Shown: positions 10,064 through 18,270, numbered from the stretch's first letter. The stretch: DNA of 64,000 nucleotides from Thalassococcus halodurans (GCF_900108225.1 NZ_FNUZ01000003.1:124001-188000), one strand, 5' to 3'. Made by a program: numbers and translations. Notes: generated by a model from the letters alone, not told the origin.

Positions 10064-10707
10064 GCGACATCAAGGATCGTATTGCCAAGGCCGAAGCCGA
10101 GGCTGGCCGTGCGGCCGGTTCGGTTGAACTGATTGCCGTGTCCAAGATACAGCCGCTGGAACGGGTCGAGGCGGTTCTGGACGAAGGGCACCGTGTCTTC
10201 GGTGAAAACCGCGTGCAGGAGGCGCAGGGCAAATGGCCTGCGTTCAAGGAACGCTATGACGGAGTGTCTTTGCATCTGCTGGGCCCGCTTCAGACCAACA
10301 AGGCACGCGTCGCGATGGAACTGTTTGATGCGATCCATTCCGTGGACCGCCCGAAGCTGGCCCATGCCATCGCCCGTCTAGCACAGGAACTGGGCCACTG
10401 CCCCGAGCTGTTCCTGCAGGTCAACACTGGCGAGGAAGAGCAAAAGGCTGGCGTCATGCCCGCCGACGCGGATGCGTTCATCAAGGAATGCCGGGATCTG
10501 GATTTGTCGATCCGCGGCCTGATGTGCATCCCGCCGGTGGATGAAACGCCGTCCCTGCATTTCTCGCTGTTGGCCAAGATCGCCGAACGCAACGGCATCA
10601 CCGGCCTGAGCATGGGAATGTCTGGCGATTTCGAGCAGGCGATTGCCTTTGGCGCTACCCATGTGCGTGTCGGTTCTGCCATCTTTGGCGAACGTGTCTA
10701 CGACTAA
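10054..10707 (+). CDS. yggS: YggS/PLPBP family pyridoxal phosphate homeostasis protein
   Basis: The 217-residue protein is a single-domain PLP-binding barrel of the YggS/COG0325 family. The PLP lysine is in ELIAVSKIQPLE near residue 31, and the family marker GENRVQEAQGKW follows. The C-terminal SMGMSGDFEQAIAFGATHVRVGSAIFG binds the PLP phosphate. Members have no enzyme activity but buffer PLP and affect amino-acid and keto-acid pools. The start is a GTG with GGGGGGA seven bases upstream, inside the end of the sulfotransferase gene, so the two are coupled. Confidence 0.93.
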   Translation: MGLSDIKDRIAKAEAEAGRAAGSVELIAVSKIQPLERVEAVLDEGHRVFGENRVQEAQGKWPAFKERYDGVSLHLLGPLQTNKARVAMELFDAIHSVDRPKLAHAIARLAQELGHCPELFLQVNTGEEEQKAGVMPADADAFIKECRDLDLSIRGLMCIPPVDETPSLHFSLLAKIAERNGITGLSMGMSGDFEQAIAFGATHVRVGSAIFGERVYD

Positions 10708-10796
10708 CCGCCTGTGCTGCTTTGCAGCAGGTGACAGGCCGTAAAAGCAGGCCTATAAGGCCCGCGAAACCGTATTGATTGACAAGGAAACCTCCC

Positions 10797-11717
10797 ATGA
10801 CGATTCAGGTCTTCGGCCACAAATCGCCCGACACAGACTCTACTGGTAGCCCGATCATCTGGGCTTGGTATCTGAACCAGATCAAAGGCACAGCGGCCAA
10901 GCCGGTCCTGCTGGGCGAGCCGAACACAGAAGCGGCGTTCATGCTGGAGCGTTGGGGTCTGGACAAGCCCGAAATCATTGCAGACGTCGAAGATGGCGCG
11001 CCGGTAGTCATCGTGGACACGAACAACCCTGCCGAACTGCCTGCGAACGTCAACAACGCCGACATCCAGGGCATCATCGACCACCACAAGCTGGTCGGCG
11101 GTCTGGAAACCAAAGGCCCGATCGAAATCCGCGTTGAGCCGCTGGCATGTACAGCAACCATCATGTGGAAAATGATCGGCAAGGATCTGGCGCAAGCCCC
11201 CGAGGGTGTCAAAGGCGCGATGCTGACATGTATCCTGTCCGACACGCTGGAATTCCGTTCGCCCACAACAACACAGGAAGACAAGGCAGTTGCCCACGCG
11301 CTGGCCGACGATCTGGGTGTGAACATCGGTGAACTGGCGGCAGAAATGTTTGCTGCGAAATCCGACGTTTCCGCGTTCTCGGATGCCGAACTGATCCGCA
11401 TGGACAGCAAGGAATACGAAGTCGACGGCACAAAGTTCCGCGTGTCGGTTCTGGAAACCACGGCCCCTGACATCCCGCTGAACCGCAAGGACAGCCTGAT
11501 GGAAACCATGAAAACCGTTCAGTCCGAAGACGGCGTTGATCAGGTTTTGCTGTTCGTGGTCGACATTCTGAAAGAAGAGGCCACCCTGCTGGTGCCGAAC
11601 GATCTGGTGAAGTCCGTGGCCGAGAAGAGCTTTGCCGCATCGGTCAGCGGCGACACGGTTGTGCTGCCGGGCATCATGAGCCGGAAGAAACAGATCATTC
11701 CGAACCTGAAGGTTTGA
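10797..11717 (+). CDS. ppaC: manganese-dependent inorganic pyrophosphatase (family II)
   Basis: The 306-residue protein is a DHH-family phosphoesterase. N-terminal GHKSPDTDS supplies metal-binding His and Asp residues, IIDHHKL near residue 95 is the DHH motif, and the C-terminal DHHA2 domain ends with the substrate-binding PGIMSRKKQIIP. It hydrolyses pyrophosphate to two phosphates, pulling biosynthetic reactions forward. The ATG at 10797 (with AAGGAAA upstream) starts the family's usual MTIQVFGHK; the frame is open 6 codons further. An independent terminator follows. The family occurs in some marine alphaproteobacteria in place of or beside family I enzymes. Confidence 0.94.
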   Translation: MTIQVFGHKSPDTDSTGSPIIWAWYLNQIKGTAAKPVLLGEPNTEAAFMLERWGLDKPEIIADVEDGAPVVIVDTNNPAELPANVNNADIQGIIDHHKLVGGLETKGPIEIRVEPLACTATIMWKMIGKDLAQAPEGVKGAMLTCILSDTLEFRSPTTTQEDKAVAHALADDLGVNIGELAAEMFAAKSDVSAFSDAELIRMDSKEYEVDGTKFRVSVLETTAPDIPLNRKDSLMETMKTVQSEDGVDQVLLFVVDILKEEATLLVPNDLVKSVAEKSFAASVSGDTVVLPGIMSRKKQIIPNLKV

Positions 11718-11723
11718 TCGAAC

Positions 11724-11749
11724 AAGGCGTCCTTCGGGGCGCCTTTTTC
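11724..11749 (+). terminator. rho-independent terminator after ppaC
   Basis: AAGGCGTCC and GGGCGCCTT pair (one G-T wobble) around the tetraloop TTCG and run into TTTTTC, 7 nt after the ppaC stop codon. It separates ppaC from the phosphatase gene. Confidence 0.88.
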
Positions 11750-11765
11750 ATATGCGGGGGGCATT

Positions 11766-12410
11766 ATGGCGATTGTTGTATTTGATCTAGATGGCACGCT
11801 GATCGACAGCGCGCCGGATATTCGGGCGACCGCCAATGACGTTCTGTCCGCGATGGACGCAGCGCCCTTGGATCTGGCCGAAACGATTTCCTTTATCGGC
11901 AATGGCGCGGGTGTGTTTGTCCGCAAGATGCGCGAAGCCCGCCATCTGCCCGAGGCACGCGAAGCAGAGATGCTGCGTTTGTTTCTGGAAGGGTACGAGA
12001 ACGCCAAGGACCTGACGCAGCTGTATTCCGGTGTGCTTGATGCGCTGAAAGTGCTTCAGGGTCAGGGCCACGCGCTTGGCCTGTGCACCAACAAGCCCGA
12101 GGTCCCTGCGCGGGCCATTCTAAAGCACATGGGGCTAGAGCCGTTCTTTCCCGCTGTCACCGGCGGTGACAGCTTGCCTTTGCGCAAACCCGATCCTGCG
12201 CCGCTGCTGGCAACCTGCGATGCGCTTGGCGACGGGCCACGCATCTATGTGGGCGACAGCGAAGTGGATGCAGAAACGGCTGACCGCGCCGGCATTCCGT
12301 TTCTGCTGTTTGAAGGCGGCTATCGCAAAAGGCCGGTGGCTGATCTGCCCCATGCGGCTAGCTTCACCGATTTCGCCGCCCTGCCTGATCTGGTCGCGGC
12401 ACACGCGTGA
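11766..12410 (+). CDS. gph: phosphoglycolate phosphatase (HAD superfamily)
   Basis: The 214-residue protein has all HAD motifs: the nucleophile in VFDLDGTLID (Asp6 region), LCTNKPEVPAR around residue 110 for motif II/III, RKPDPAPL for the conserved Lys, and YVGDSEVDAETADRAGIPF for the Mg-binding acid pair. A helical cap lies between motifs I and II. This is the Gph layout, which removes phosphate from 2-phosphoglycolate formed during DNA repair or photorespiration; close HAD relatives cannot be excluded. Its stop overlaps the next start as ATGA. Confidence 0.85.
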   Translation: MAIVVFDLDGTLIDSAPDIRATANDVLSAMDAAPLDLAETISFIGNGAGVFVRKMREARHLPEAREAEMLRLFLEGYENAKDLTQLYSGVLDALKVLQGQGHALGLCTNKPEVPARAILKHMGLEPFFPAVTGGDSLPLRKPDPAPLLATCDALGDGPRIYVGDSEVDAETADRAGIPFLLFEGGYRKRPVADLPHAASFTDFAALPDLVAAHA

Positions 12411-12694
12411 TGGAACCTGTTCTGACGGCCCTAGGCTTTCTGGTTCTGATCAATATCGCGGCCTTCGCCGCCTTTGCCGAAGACAAACGACGGGCAGCCA
12501 AAGGGCTGTGGCGGATATCGGAAAGCAGCCTTTTGACACTCGCGCTGTTGGGCGGCTGGGGTGGCGCAAAACTGGCGCAGCGCAGGTTCCGGCATAAGAC
12601 GCGCAAGGAACCTTTTCGCACCGCATTGAATTCTATTCCTGCCGTGTGGGTCATCCTGCTGGGCGTGATTTGGTTCACCGGCGTTCGCCCGTGA
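12410..12694 (+). CDS. DUF1294 small membrane protein
   Basis: The 94-residue protein has the DUF1294 signature: an N-terminal membrane helix, then AEDKRRAAKGLWRISESSLL, the glycine-rich segment LLGGWGGAKLAQRRFRHKTRK, and a second C-terminal membrane helix. The family is widespread in bacteria without a known function. I chose the ATG at 12410, which overlaps the gph stop codon, over the GTG one codon upstream. Coupled translation with gph suggests coexpression but not shared function. Confidence 0.88.
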   Translation: MEPVLTALGFLVLINIAAFAAFAEDKRRAAKGLWRISESSLLTLALLGGWGGAKLAQRRFRHKTRKEPFRTALNSIPAVWVILLGVIWFTGVRP

Positions 12695-12751
12695 CTGGAT
12701 TTTTCGCCTGCCACGCGTCATATCGAAGATAACAGAACTCAGAGGCCCATT

Positions 12752-13624
12752 ATGACCCAGATCATCCAGTCCCTTTCCGAGGTATCCGACCGCTATGACG
12801 CGCTGTTCGTCGATCTGTGGGGCTGTGTGCATAACGGGATCGAGGCCTATCCCGACGCCGTCGCGGCACTTCAGGCGTTTCGGGCCAAGGGTGGTAAAGT
12901 CGTGCTGCTGACGAACGCGCCGCGCCCCCGTGACAGCGTGGAACGCCAGATCACCAAAATGGGCGTTCCGGATGATGCATGGGACACCATCGCGACATCG
13001 GGTGATTCTGCGCGGGCTGCGATGTTCACCGGCGCTGTGGGTCAGAAAATCTGGTTCATGGGTGAAGATCACGACAAGTCGTTCTTCAAACCTCTGGCGA
13101 TCATCGACAACCCTGTCGATATCCAGCAGGTGCCGCTGGAAGAGGCTGAAGGCATCGTCTGCTGCGGCCCGTTTGATCCGCACGCGGACCCCGATGTGAA
13201 CCGCCCGCAGTTCCTGTATGCCAAGCAAAAGGGTCTGAAGCTGCTTTGCGCGAACCCCGATATCGTAGTGGACCGTGGCGAGCGCCGTGAATGGTGCGCG
13301 GGTGCCCTGGCGCGGCTTTATACCGAGATGGGCGGCGAGAGCCTGTACTTTGGCAAACCCCACCCGCCGATCTACGATCTGGCGCGCCGTCGCTTGACCG
13401 AACTGGGTGTCGATGCCTCGGATGCCGCGATTCTGGCTATCGGCGATGGGCCCCACACAGACGTCGATGGGGCCATGGGCGAAGACATCGACTCGCTTTT
13501 CATTACCGGCGGCTTAGCGTCGCAGGAGACGAAAACCGTCGATCAACCGGATGCGGACGCGCTAAGCGATTATATCCAAAAGGAAAAAATCGCTCCAACC
13601 TTCTCAATCGGATTTTTGCGGTAA
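12752..13624 (+). CDS. HAD-type hydrolase, TIGR01459 family
   Basis: The 290-residue protein is a class IIA HAD phosphatase resembling NagD-type enzymes: the nucleophile segment LFVDLWGCVHNGIEAYP has Asp-Leu-Trp where most HADs have Asp-Xaa-Asp, then LLTNAPRP for the Thr/Ser motif, and AIGDGPHTDVDGAMGEDI for the acid motif. Members of the alphaproteobacterial TIGR01459 group have no assigned substrate. The change of the second motif I Asp to Trp is a family trait and suggests altered chemistry. It stands alone between gph-DUF1294 and maoC. Confidence 0.87.
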   Translation: MTQIIQSLSEVSDRYDALFVDLWGCVHNGIEAYPDAVAALQAFRAKGGKVVLLTNAPRPRDSVERQITKMGVPDDAWDTIATSGDSARAAMFTGAVGQKIWFMGEDHDKSFFKPLAIIDNPVDIQQVPLEEAEGIVCCGPFDPHADPDVNRPQFLYAKQKGLKLLCANPDIVVDRGERREWCAGALARLYTEMGGESLYFGKPHPPIYDLARRRLTELGVDASDAAILAIGDGPHTDVDGAMGEDIDSLFITGGLASQETKTVDQPDADALSDYIQKEKIAPTFSIGFLR

Positions 13625-13726
13625 TCATCTTTTCTCTTGATTTTCTGCGCCTGCAAAGTAATAAAGTTGCGCGAATAGCAAACATGTGCGACTTTTATTA
13701 CCGGACCGCTGAATATGGAGAGACCA

Positions 13727-14170
13727 ATGCTCGATAATATGCCTCGCGGCACGATCTGCATTGAAGACATCGAGATGGGCATGACCCGTCATCTTCGTAA
13801 AGAGGTCACCGATAAAGACATCGAGATGTTTGCCGAGGTCTCGACAGACCACAATCCGGTGCATCTGGACGAAGACTATGCGCAGGACACGATCTTTGAA
13901 GGTCGGATTGCCCACGGCATGCTGACTGCTGGCCTGATCTCGGCTGTGATCGGTGAACAGCTTCCGGGTCATGGCACGATTTATATGGGTCAGACGCTGA
14001 AGTTCCTGGGCCCTGTGCGCCCCGGTGATGTTGTCTATGCCGAAGTAAAGGTCATCGACATCGATCTGGCCAAGCGCCGCGTCAAGCTGGATTGCCATTG
14101 CTCGGTCAACGACAAGAAAGTGCTGATTGGCGAAGCGACTGTTCTGGCACCCAGCCGGAAGTTCGACTGA
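13727..14170 (+). CDS. MaoC family (R)-hydratase
   Basis: The 147-residue protein is a single hot-dog domain with the hydratase-2 motif: DHNPVHLDEDYAQ (catalytic Asp and His) followed by IAHGMLTAGLISAVIG. Such enzymes hydrate short trans-2-enoyl-CoA to (R)-3-hydroxyacyl-CoA, often feeding polyhydroxyalkanoate. The ATG at 13727 has GGAGAG five bases upstream, so it is preferred over the ATG at 13715. Upstream, GTAATAAAGT (13658-13667) is nearly mirrored by ACTTTTATTAC (13691-13701), an AT-rich dyad of possible regulatory use. A 7-bp hairpin at 14203-14223 follows the gene. Confidence 0.9.
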   Translation: MLDNMPRGTICIEDIEMGMTRHLRKEVTDKDIEMFAEVSTDHNPVHLDEDYAQDTIFEGRIAHGMLTAGLISAVIGEQLPGHGTIYMGQTLKFLGPVRPGDVVYAEVKVIDIDLAKRRVKLDCHCSVNDKKVLIGEATVLAPSRKFD

Positions 14171-14251
14171 TCCCATCCTCCGCCGCGTTATTTCGGCCCA
14201 ACAGGCGCAGGCTTCTTGCGCCTGCCTAAGGGGAAAGATAACCCTCGGTCC

Positions 14252-15184
14252 ATGAGGATCATCCGCGACTATCAATTCGTAACCCCCGAAGACCGAGGCG
14301 CAAGCGCCGCTATCGGTAACTTTGACGGTGTACATATCGGCCACCAATCCGTGATCGAGATCGCGCGCAAGGCTGATCCGTCTGCCCCGCTGGGCGTGGT
14401 GACGTTTGAACCGCACCCCCGCGAATATTTCGCCCCCGATGCCCCGCCCTTCCGCCTGATGAGCCCAAAGGCCCGCGCCACGCGGTTGGAAAAGCTGGGT
14501 GTTGAACGGCTGTACGAGCTGAACTTCAACGCCGCCTTGGCCGCGTTGACCCCACGCGAATTCGCTGAAAACGTGATCACCCGTGGACTGGGGCTAAAAC
14601 ACGTCGTGGTTGGTGCCGATTTCTGTTTCGGCAAGGGCCGGTCCGGCACCGTTCAGGATTTACAGACCTTTGGCAAGGAAATGGGGTTTGGGGTGACGAT
14701 TGCAGAACTGCTGGAAGGCACAGAAGGTCAGGTATCATCCACCGCGATCCGCACAGCGCTTAGCGAAGGACGCCCACGGGATGCGGCGGCACAATTGGGC
14801 CACTGGCACCGGATCGAAGGCAAGGTGATCGGCGGCGAACAGCGCGGTCGAGAACTTGGCTATCCCACAGCAAACATGTCCATCGACGGGCTGCACCCAC
14901 CCAAGTTCGGCGTCTATGCCGTTCTGGTCGATGTGTTGGACGGCCCCCACAAGGGCACCTACCACGGCGCGGCATCGTTGGGCGTGCGTCCGATGTTTGG
15001 CGAGAACCGTGCGAACCTTGAAACCTTCCTGTTCGATTTCTCGGGCGATCTGTATGGCTCGACCTTGTCCATCGGGCTGGTCGATTTCCTGCGCCCCGAA
15101 GAAAAATTCGACGGGCTTCAGGCGCTGATTGACCAGATGGATGCAGACTGCCGTCAGGCGCGGGATATTCTGGGTGCGCTATGA
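14252..15184 (+). CDS. ribF: bifunctional riboflavin kinase/FAD synthetase
   Basis: The 310-residue protein makes FMN and then FAD from riboflavin. The N-terminal nucleotidyltransferase domain shows AIGNFDGVHIGHQ near residue 20 and the later VSSTAIR; the C-terminal flavokinase domain shows GRELGYPTANM near residue 205 and the catalytic segment around RANLETFLFDF. The ATG at 14252 fits the family start; the upstream extension would need a TTG. The stop overlaps ycgN as ATGA. Confidence 0.95.
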   Translation: MRIIRDYQFVTPEDRGASAAIGNFDGVHIGHQSVIEIARKADPSAPLGVVTFEPHPREYFAPDAPPFRLMSPKARATRLEKLGVERLYELNFNAALAALTPREFAENVITRGLGLKHVVVGADFCFGKGRSGTVQDLQTFGKEMGFGVTIAELLEGTEGQVSSTAIRTALSEGRPRDAAAQLGHWHRIEGKVIGGEQRGRELGYPTANMSIDGLHPPKFGVYAVLVDVLDGPHKGTYHGAASLGVRPMFGENRANLETFLFDFSGDLYGSTLSIGLVDFLRPEEKFDGLQALIDQMDADCRQARDILGAL

Positions 15185-15654
15185 GCGATGACCCGATCAA
15201 ACGCGACGGTCTTTCCCCCCGTTTTTGGGAGAAGAAACACTATTCCAAGCTGAACAAAGCGGAATGGGAAGCGCTGTGCGACGGCTGCGGCAAATGCTGT
15301 CTGAACAAGCTGGAAGACCCCGACACAGGCGAAGTGGCCCTGACCCGCGTGGCCTGTCGCCTGTTTGACGATAGCACCTGCCGCTGTTCGCAATACGACA
15401 TCCGCCACCAGTTCGTACCGGAATGCATCGTGATGACCCCGCAGAACATCGAAGAGCACGCCTATTGGCTGCCGAAGACCTGCGCCTATTATCTGCTGTG
15501 GTCGGGACAGAACCTTTATGATTGGCATCCGCTGATTTCTGGTACGCCTGAAAGCGTGCATGACGCCGGCGTTAGTATGCGCGATGCCACCGTTGCAGAA
15601 TTTGAAGTTGATGATGACGACTGGGAAAATCACATTATCGACGAACCCATCTAA
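15181..15654 (+). CDS. YcgN family cysteine cluster protein (UPF0260)
   Basis: The 157-residue protein has the cysteine pattern CDGCGKCCLNK, then ACRLFDDSTCRCSQY and CAYYLL, which is the YcgN/YkgJ-type cysteine cluster expected to bind zinc or an Fe-S centre. The family also keeps the N-terminal KRDGLSPRFWEKK. Biological function is not established. It is coupled to ribF by a 4-bp overlap and followed 17 bp later by the aldolase gene. Confidence 0.9.
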   Translation: MSDDPIKRDGLSPRFWEKKHYSKLNKAEWEALCDGCGKCCLNKLEDPDTGEVALTRVACRLFDDSTCRCSQYDIRHQFVPECIVMTPQNIEEHAYWLPKTCAYYLLWSGQNLYDWHPLISGTPESVHDAGVSMRDATVAEFEVDDDDWENHIIDEPI

Positions 15655-15671
15655 GACCTAAGGAACGCGCA

Positions 15672-16715
15672 ATGTACTTTGCATCGGACAACGCCGGCCC
15701 CCTCCACCCCAAAGCGCTTGAGGCGCTGACACGTGCGAACGAAGGCTATGTTCCGGGCTATGGCGGCGATGATCTGACAGCCCGCGTCCAAGACCGCATC
15801 CGCGACCTGTTCGAAGCGCCCGACGCCGCCGTTTATCTGGTGGCAACAGGCACAGCCGCAAACAGCATTGCCTTGGCCAATTACTGCCAACCGTTCCAGA
15901 CAGTGTTCTGCACACCACTTGCCCATATCAACGTCGATGAATGCAACGCGCCCGAGTTTTACATGGGCGGCGGCAAGCTGACGCTGGTTCCGGGCAGCGA
16001 CCGGATGACCCCCGATGCCTTGCGTGCGACCATTGAAGGCGAAGAGGTACGCGGCGTTCACGGCCCGCAGCGCGGCCCCGTGTCGATCACCCAGATCACC
16101 GAATACGGCAACCTATATAGCCTTGAGGATCTGCACGCGCTGACGGCGGTGGCCAAGGACTATAACCTGCCCGTCCATCTGGACGGCGCCCGCTTTGCCA
16201 ACGCCTGCATGGCGCTTGGCTGCACGCCAGCCGAAATGTCGTGGAAGGCCGGCGTCGATGTCGCTGTCTTTGGCGGCACCAAGAACGGCCTGATGGGCGT
16301 TGAAGCGGTGGTGATGTTCGATCCTGACAAAGCGTGGGAATTCGAGTTGCGCCGCAAACGCGGGGGCCATCTGTTTTCGAAACATCGCTACCTGGCGGCA
16401 CAGATGGACGCCTATCTGGACGACAATCTGTGGATGACATTGGCGCAGCAATCCAACGCCAACGCCGCCCATCTGGTCGAAGGTCTGACAGGCGCAGCAA
16501 CGATCCGCAATGAACCCAAGGGCAACATGGTGTTCTTTGATGTGCCCCGTCACCTGCATCAGAAACTGCAGGCCGCTGGCGCGATGTATTACCTGTGGGA
16601 AGGCACGTTCGAAGGGGACGATCCGAACGAAATGCTGACAGGCCGGTTGGTCTGTGACTGGTCCATCAGCCAAGACAACATCGACAAATTCATCAGTCTG
16701 GTGAAAGCGGGCTAA
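15672..16715 (+). CDS. ltaE: low-specificity threonine aldolase / beta-eliminating lyase family
   Basis: The 347-residue PLP enzyme begins MYFASDNAGPLHPKALEAL, the N-terminus typical of threonine aldolases. Other marks are ATGTAANSIAL for the PLP phosphate, HLDGARFANA for the aspartate over the pyridine ring, and FGGTKNG with the Schiff-base Lys near residue 204. It would cleave L-threonine or allo-threonine to glycine and acetaldehyde. Stereospecificity cannot be read. AAGGAACG precedes the ATG. It ends 7 bp from the convergent hspQ gene. Confidence 0.9.
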   Translation: MYFASDNAGPLHPKALEALTRANEGYVPGYGGDDLTARVQDRIRDLFEAPDAAVYLVATGTAANSIALANYCQPFQTVFCTPLAHINVDECNAPEFYMGGGKLTLVPGSDRMTPDALRATIEGEEVRGVHGPQRGPVSITQITEYGNLYSLEDLHALTAVAKDYNLPVHLDGARFANACMALGCTPAEMSWKAGVDVAVFGGTKNGLMGVEAVVMFDPDKAWEFELRRKRGGHLFSKHRYLAAQMDAYLDDNLWMTLAQQSNANAAHLVEGLTGAATIRNEPKGNMVFFDVPRHLHQKLQAAGAMYYLWEGTFEGDDPNEMLTGRLVCDWSISQDNIDKFISLVKAG

Positions 16716-16722
16716 GGCTCGA

Positions 16723-17049
16723 TCAGTTCAGCTGGAAATGCAGCTCGTAGGTGCCTTCGTTGAAGGCACCGAACATGTCCGCCACATCGGGATGTTCGAC
16801 CGGTTCGTTGGAATAGTCGGCAATCAGGTTCTGCTCGGACACGTAGGCCACGTAAAAGCTCTGATCGTTTTCCGCCAGAAGATGGTAGAACGGCTGCTCC
16901 TTGGTGGGGCGGCTGTCCTCGGGGATCGCCTCGTACCATTCTTCGGTATTCGCAAACTCCGGGTCCACGTCAAAAACCACCCCGCGGAAGGGGTGTTTTT
17001 TGTGTCGGACCACTTGGCCGAGGTTATATTTGGCGCGTTGCGAGTGCAT
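16723..17049 (-). CDS. hspQ: heat shock protein HspQ (hemimethylated-DNA-binding YccV-like domain)
   Basis: The 108-residue protein matches HspQ: AKYNLGQVVRHKKHPFRGVVFDVDPEF at the start, WYEAIP and PFYHLLAENDQSFYVAYVSEQNL in the middle. In enterobacteria HspQ affects DnaA stability and acts as an adaptor and specificity factor for Lon protease. AGGGA lies 10 nt before the ATG. The upstream gap to the next gene (17050-17328) is AT-rich; TTGAAA-N12-CCCGTTAG on the minus strand recalls a heat-shock promoter but lies too close to the start codon to be convincing. Confidence 0.92.
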   Translation of the reverse strand: MHSQRAKYNLGQVVRHKKHPFRGVVFDVDPEFANTEEWYEAIPEDSRPTKEQPFYHLLAENDQSFYVAYVSEQNLIADYSNEPVEHPDVADMFGAFNEGTYELHFQLN

Positions 17050-17328
17050 AGACGATATCCCTAACGGGCTAATAATAACCTTTCAATCGCATTTTGTTCA
17101 ACTTTTGGCCACATTTTGGTTGGAAACACTGTGTGGACGATAGTCCTACAGTTAACATTTTGTATCTTTTGCGGATTTTTTCGCACTTTGGATACAAAGG
17201 TATTTTGCCGCTGTTTCAATCCGCCACAATCCCGCTGATGCAACGAAATGTGTTTTCACCTTCGGGCGAATTCCGGTATATTGAATGCAATCAAAAAGCT
17301 GAAAGCAGCAAAAAATAGCGAGAGGCAA

Positions 17329-17922
17329 ATGAGCAGAACTCTTCGCGCATTGGTGATTGTCCTTCTCGTCGCATCCTGCGGCGGGGGTGGTGGCTCTACA
17401 TCCGCGCCCAAAAACCTTGATGATGCCTGCGCAATCCTTGCGCAACGCCCGCATTATGTTCGCGCCTTCCGGGCCGCCGAACGCAAATGGGGCGTGCCGA
17501 TGCACGTGCAGATGGCCACGATCTATCAAGAGTCGAAATTCATCGGCAACGCGCGCACCCCGTTCCAATACAAACTGGGTGTGATCCCGACAGGGCGCCA
17601 AAGTTCGGCCTTTGGCTACAGCCAAGCGCTGGATGGCACGTGGAGAGAATACCAACAGTCCGAAGGCGGGTCGCGGTCACGTCGCGACAACATCCGCGAC
17701 GCCACGGACTTCATGGGTTGGTACATGGCACAAAGCCGCGACAGCCTTGGCATTTCGCTGCGTGACGCCCGCAACCAGTACCTTGCCTATCACGAAGGCC
17801 GCACCGGCTTTAAACGCGGCAGCTACAACAATAAGTCTTGGCTATTGCGCGTGGCAAATGAAGTGGGACAACGGTCCTTGATCTATGAGATCCAGTTGGC
17901 GGAATGCCGTCACGCCAGATAA
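17329..17922 (+). CDS. lipoprotein with a lytic-transglycosylase-like (SLT) domain
   Basis: The 197-residue protein has a lipobox ending VASC (Cys17), a Gly/Ser linker, and a lysozyme-fold domain with IYQESKFIGNAR, where Glu68 would be catalytic, followed by SAFGYSQALDGTWREY and YLAYHEGRTGF. It resembles the alphaproteobacterial SLT lipoproteins that cut peptidoglycan at the outer membrane side. The ATG at 17329 with GAGAGG upstream starts the signal peptide; the frame is open 27 codons further back. Activity is inferred from the fold only. Confidence 0.85.
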   Translation: MSRTLRALVIVLLVASCGGGGGSTSAPKNLDDACAILAQRPHYVRAFRAAERKWGVPMHVQMATIYQESKFIGNARTPFQYKLGVIPTGRQSSAFGYSQALDGTWREYQQSEGGSRSRRDNIRDATDFMGWYMAQSRDSLGISLRDARNQYLAYHEGRTGFKRGSYNNKSWLLRVANEVGQRSLIYEIQLAECRHAR

Positions 17923-18003
17923 TCCAATGGCGCGGCTACGCCGCACAGGTTAGCTCGTCCTTCGGCCTATGGCCTGCGTCCTCGGTTTTGGCGCGCAGTC
18001 CTT

Positions 18004-18066
18004 AGGTATTTTCTTTCTTCAAATACCTTGGGGGAATTGGCCGAAGGCCAAGGGGGCAAAGCCCCC
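18004..18066 (+). repeat. three-hairpin intergenic repeat, copy A
   Basis: This copy lies between the convergent SLT lipoprotein and lolA genes. It contains three hairpins in series: AGGTATTT/AAATACCT (8 bp, 9-nt loop), TTGGCC-GAA-GGCCAA (6 bp) and GGGGGC-AAA-GCCCCC (6 bp). Over 62 bases (18004-18065) it matches the reverse complement of copy B (29017-29078) with three differences. Likely roles are bidirectional termination or mRNA 3'-end protection. The preceding 17923-18003 is non-coding with small hairpins (GCGGC-TAC-GCCGC at 17932-17944). Confidence 0.88.
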
Positions 18067-18073
18067 CTTATTC

Positions 18074-18148
18074 CTAGCCAGCGTTGTCGTCGTCGCTGAC
18101 ATGCTCCAGCCACGTCACCGCAGCACATGCCGCGCGGGTGATTATCAT
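18074..18148 (-). CDS. possible 24-residue small protein (minigene)
   Basis: This 24-codon ORF lies in an interval otherwise without genes. A full GGAGG stands 5 nt before the ATG, a promoter-like TTGGCA-N16-TATGAT lies about 95 bp upstream on the same strand, and hairpin repeat A begins 7 bp after the TAG stop. The peptide begins MIITRAACAAV, has a central Trp and His, and ends in an acidic run (SDDDNAG). There is no signal peptide or clear membrane helix. I do not recognise it. It could be a small protein, a regulatory peptide, or the coding part of a small RNA. Existence as a translated gene is inferred from the signals, not shown. Confidence 0.45.
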   Translation of the reverse strand: MIITRAACAAVTWLEHVSDDDNAG

Positions 18149-18242
18149 TATGGCCTCCGTCTGACTGTTTGTTCTGGATATTATTTGGGGCTGGGTGATC
18201 TGCGGATTAGAGATATGTCAGCGCTAGACCCTATCGACCCCC

Positions 18243-18270
18243 ATCATAAATGGGCTCGCTGCGCTGCCAA
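18243..18270 (-). promoter_or_regulatory. putative promoter of the 24-codon minigene
   Basis: On the minus strand TTGGCA (18270-18265) and TATGAT (18248-18243) are separated by 16 bp; each matches the sigma-70 consensus at five of six bases. Transcription would begin near 18236, giving an 88-nt leader before the ATG at 18148. No other minus-strand gene lies between it and repeat A. Confidence 0.5.

Noticed and set aside
10715-10729. TGCTGC-TTT-GCAGCA hairpin after yggS
   Set aside because: No U-tract follows and the stem is only 6 bp; not a convincing terminator.
14203-14223. AGGCGCA/TGCGCCT hairpin after maoC as a terminator
   Set aside because: The stem is good but is not followed by a T-run on either strand; mentioned only within the maoC entry.
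17061-17086. sigma-32-like promoter for hspQ (TTGAAA-N12-CCCGTTAG, minus strand)
   Set aside because: Spacing is short and the predicted transcript start would lie within a few bases of the start codon, overlapping the ribosome site.
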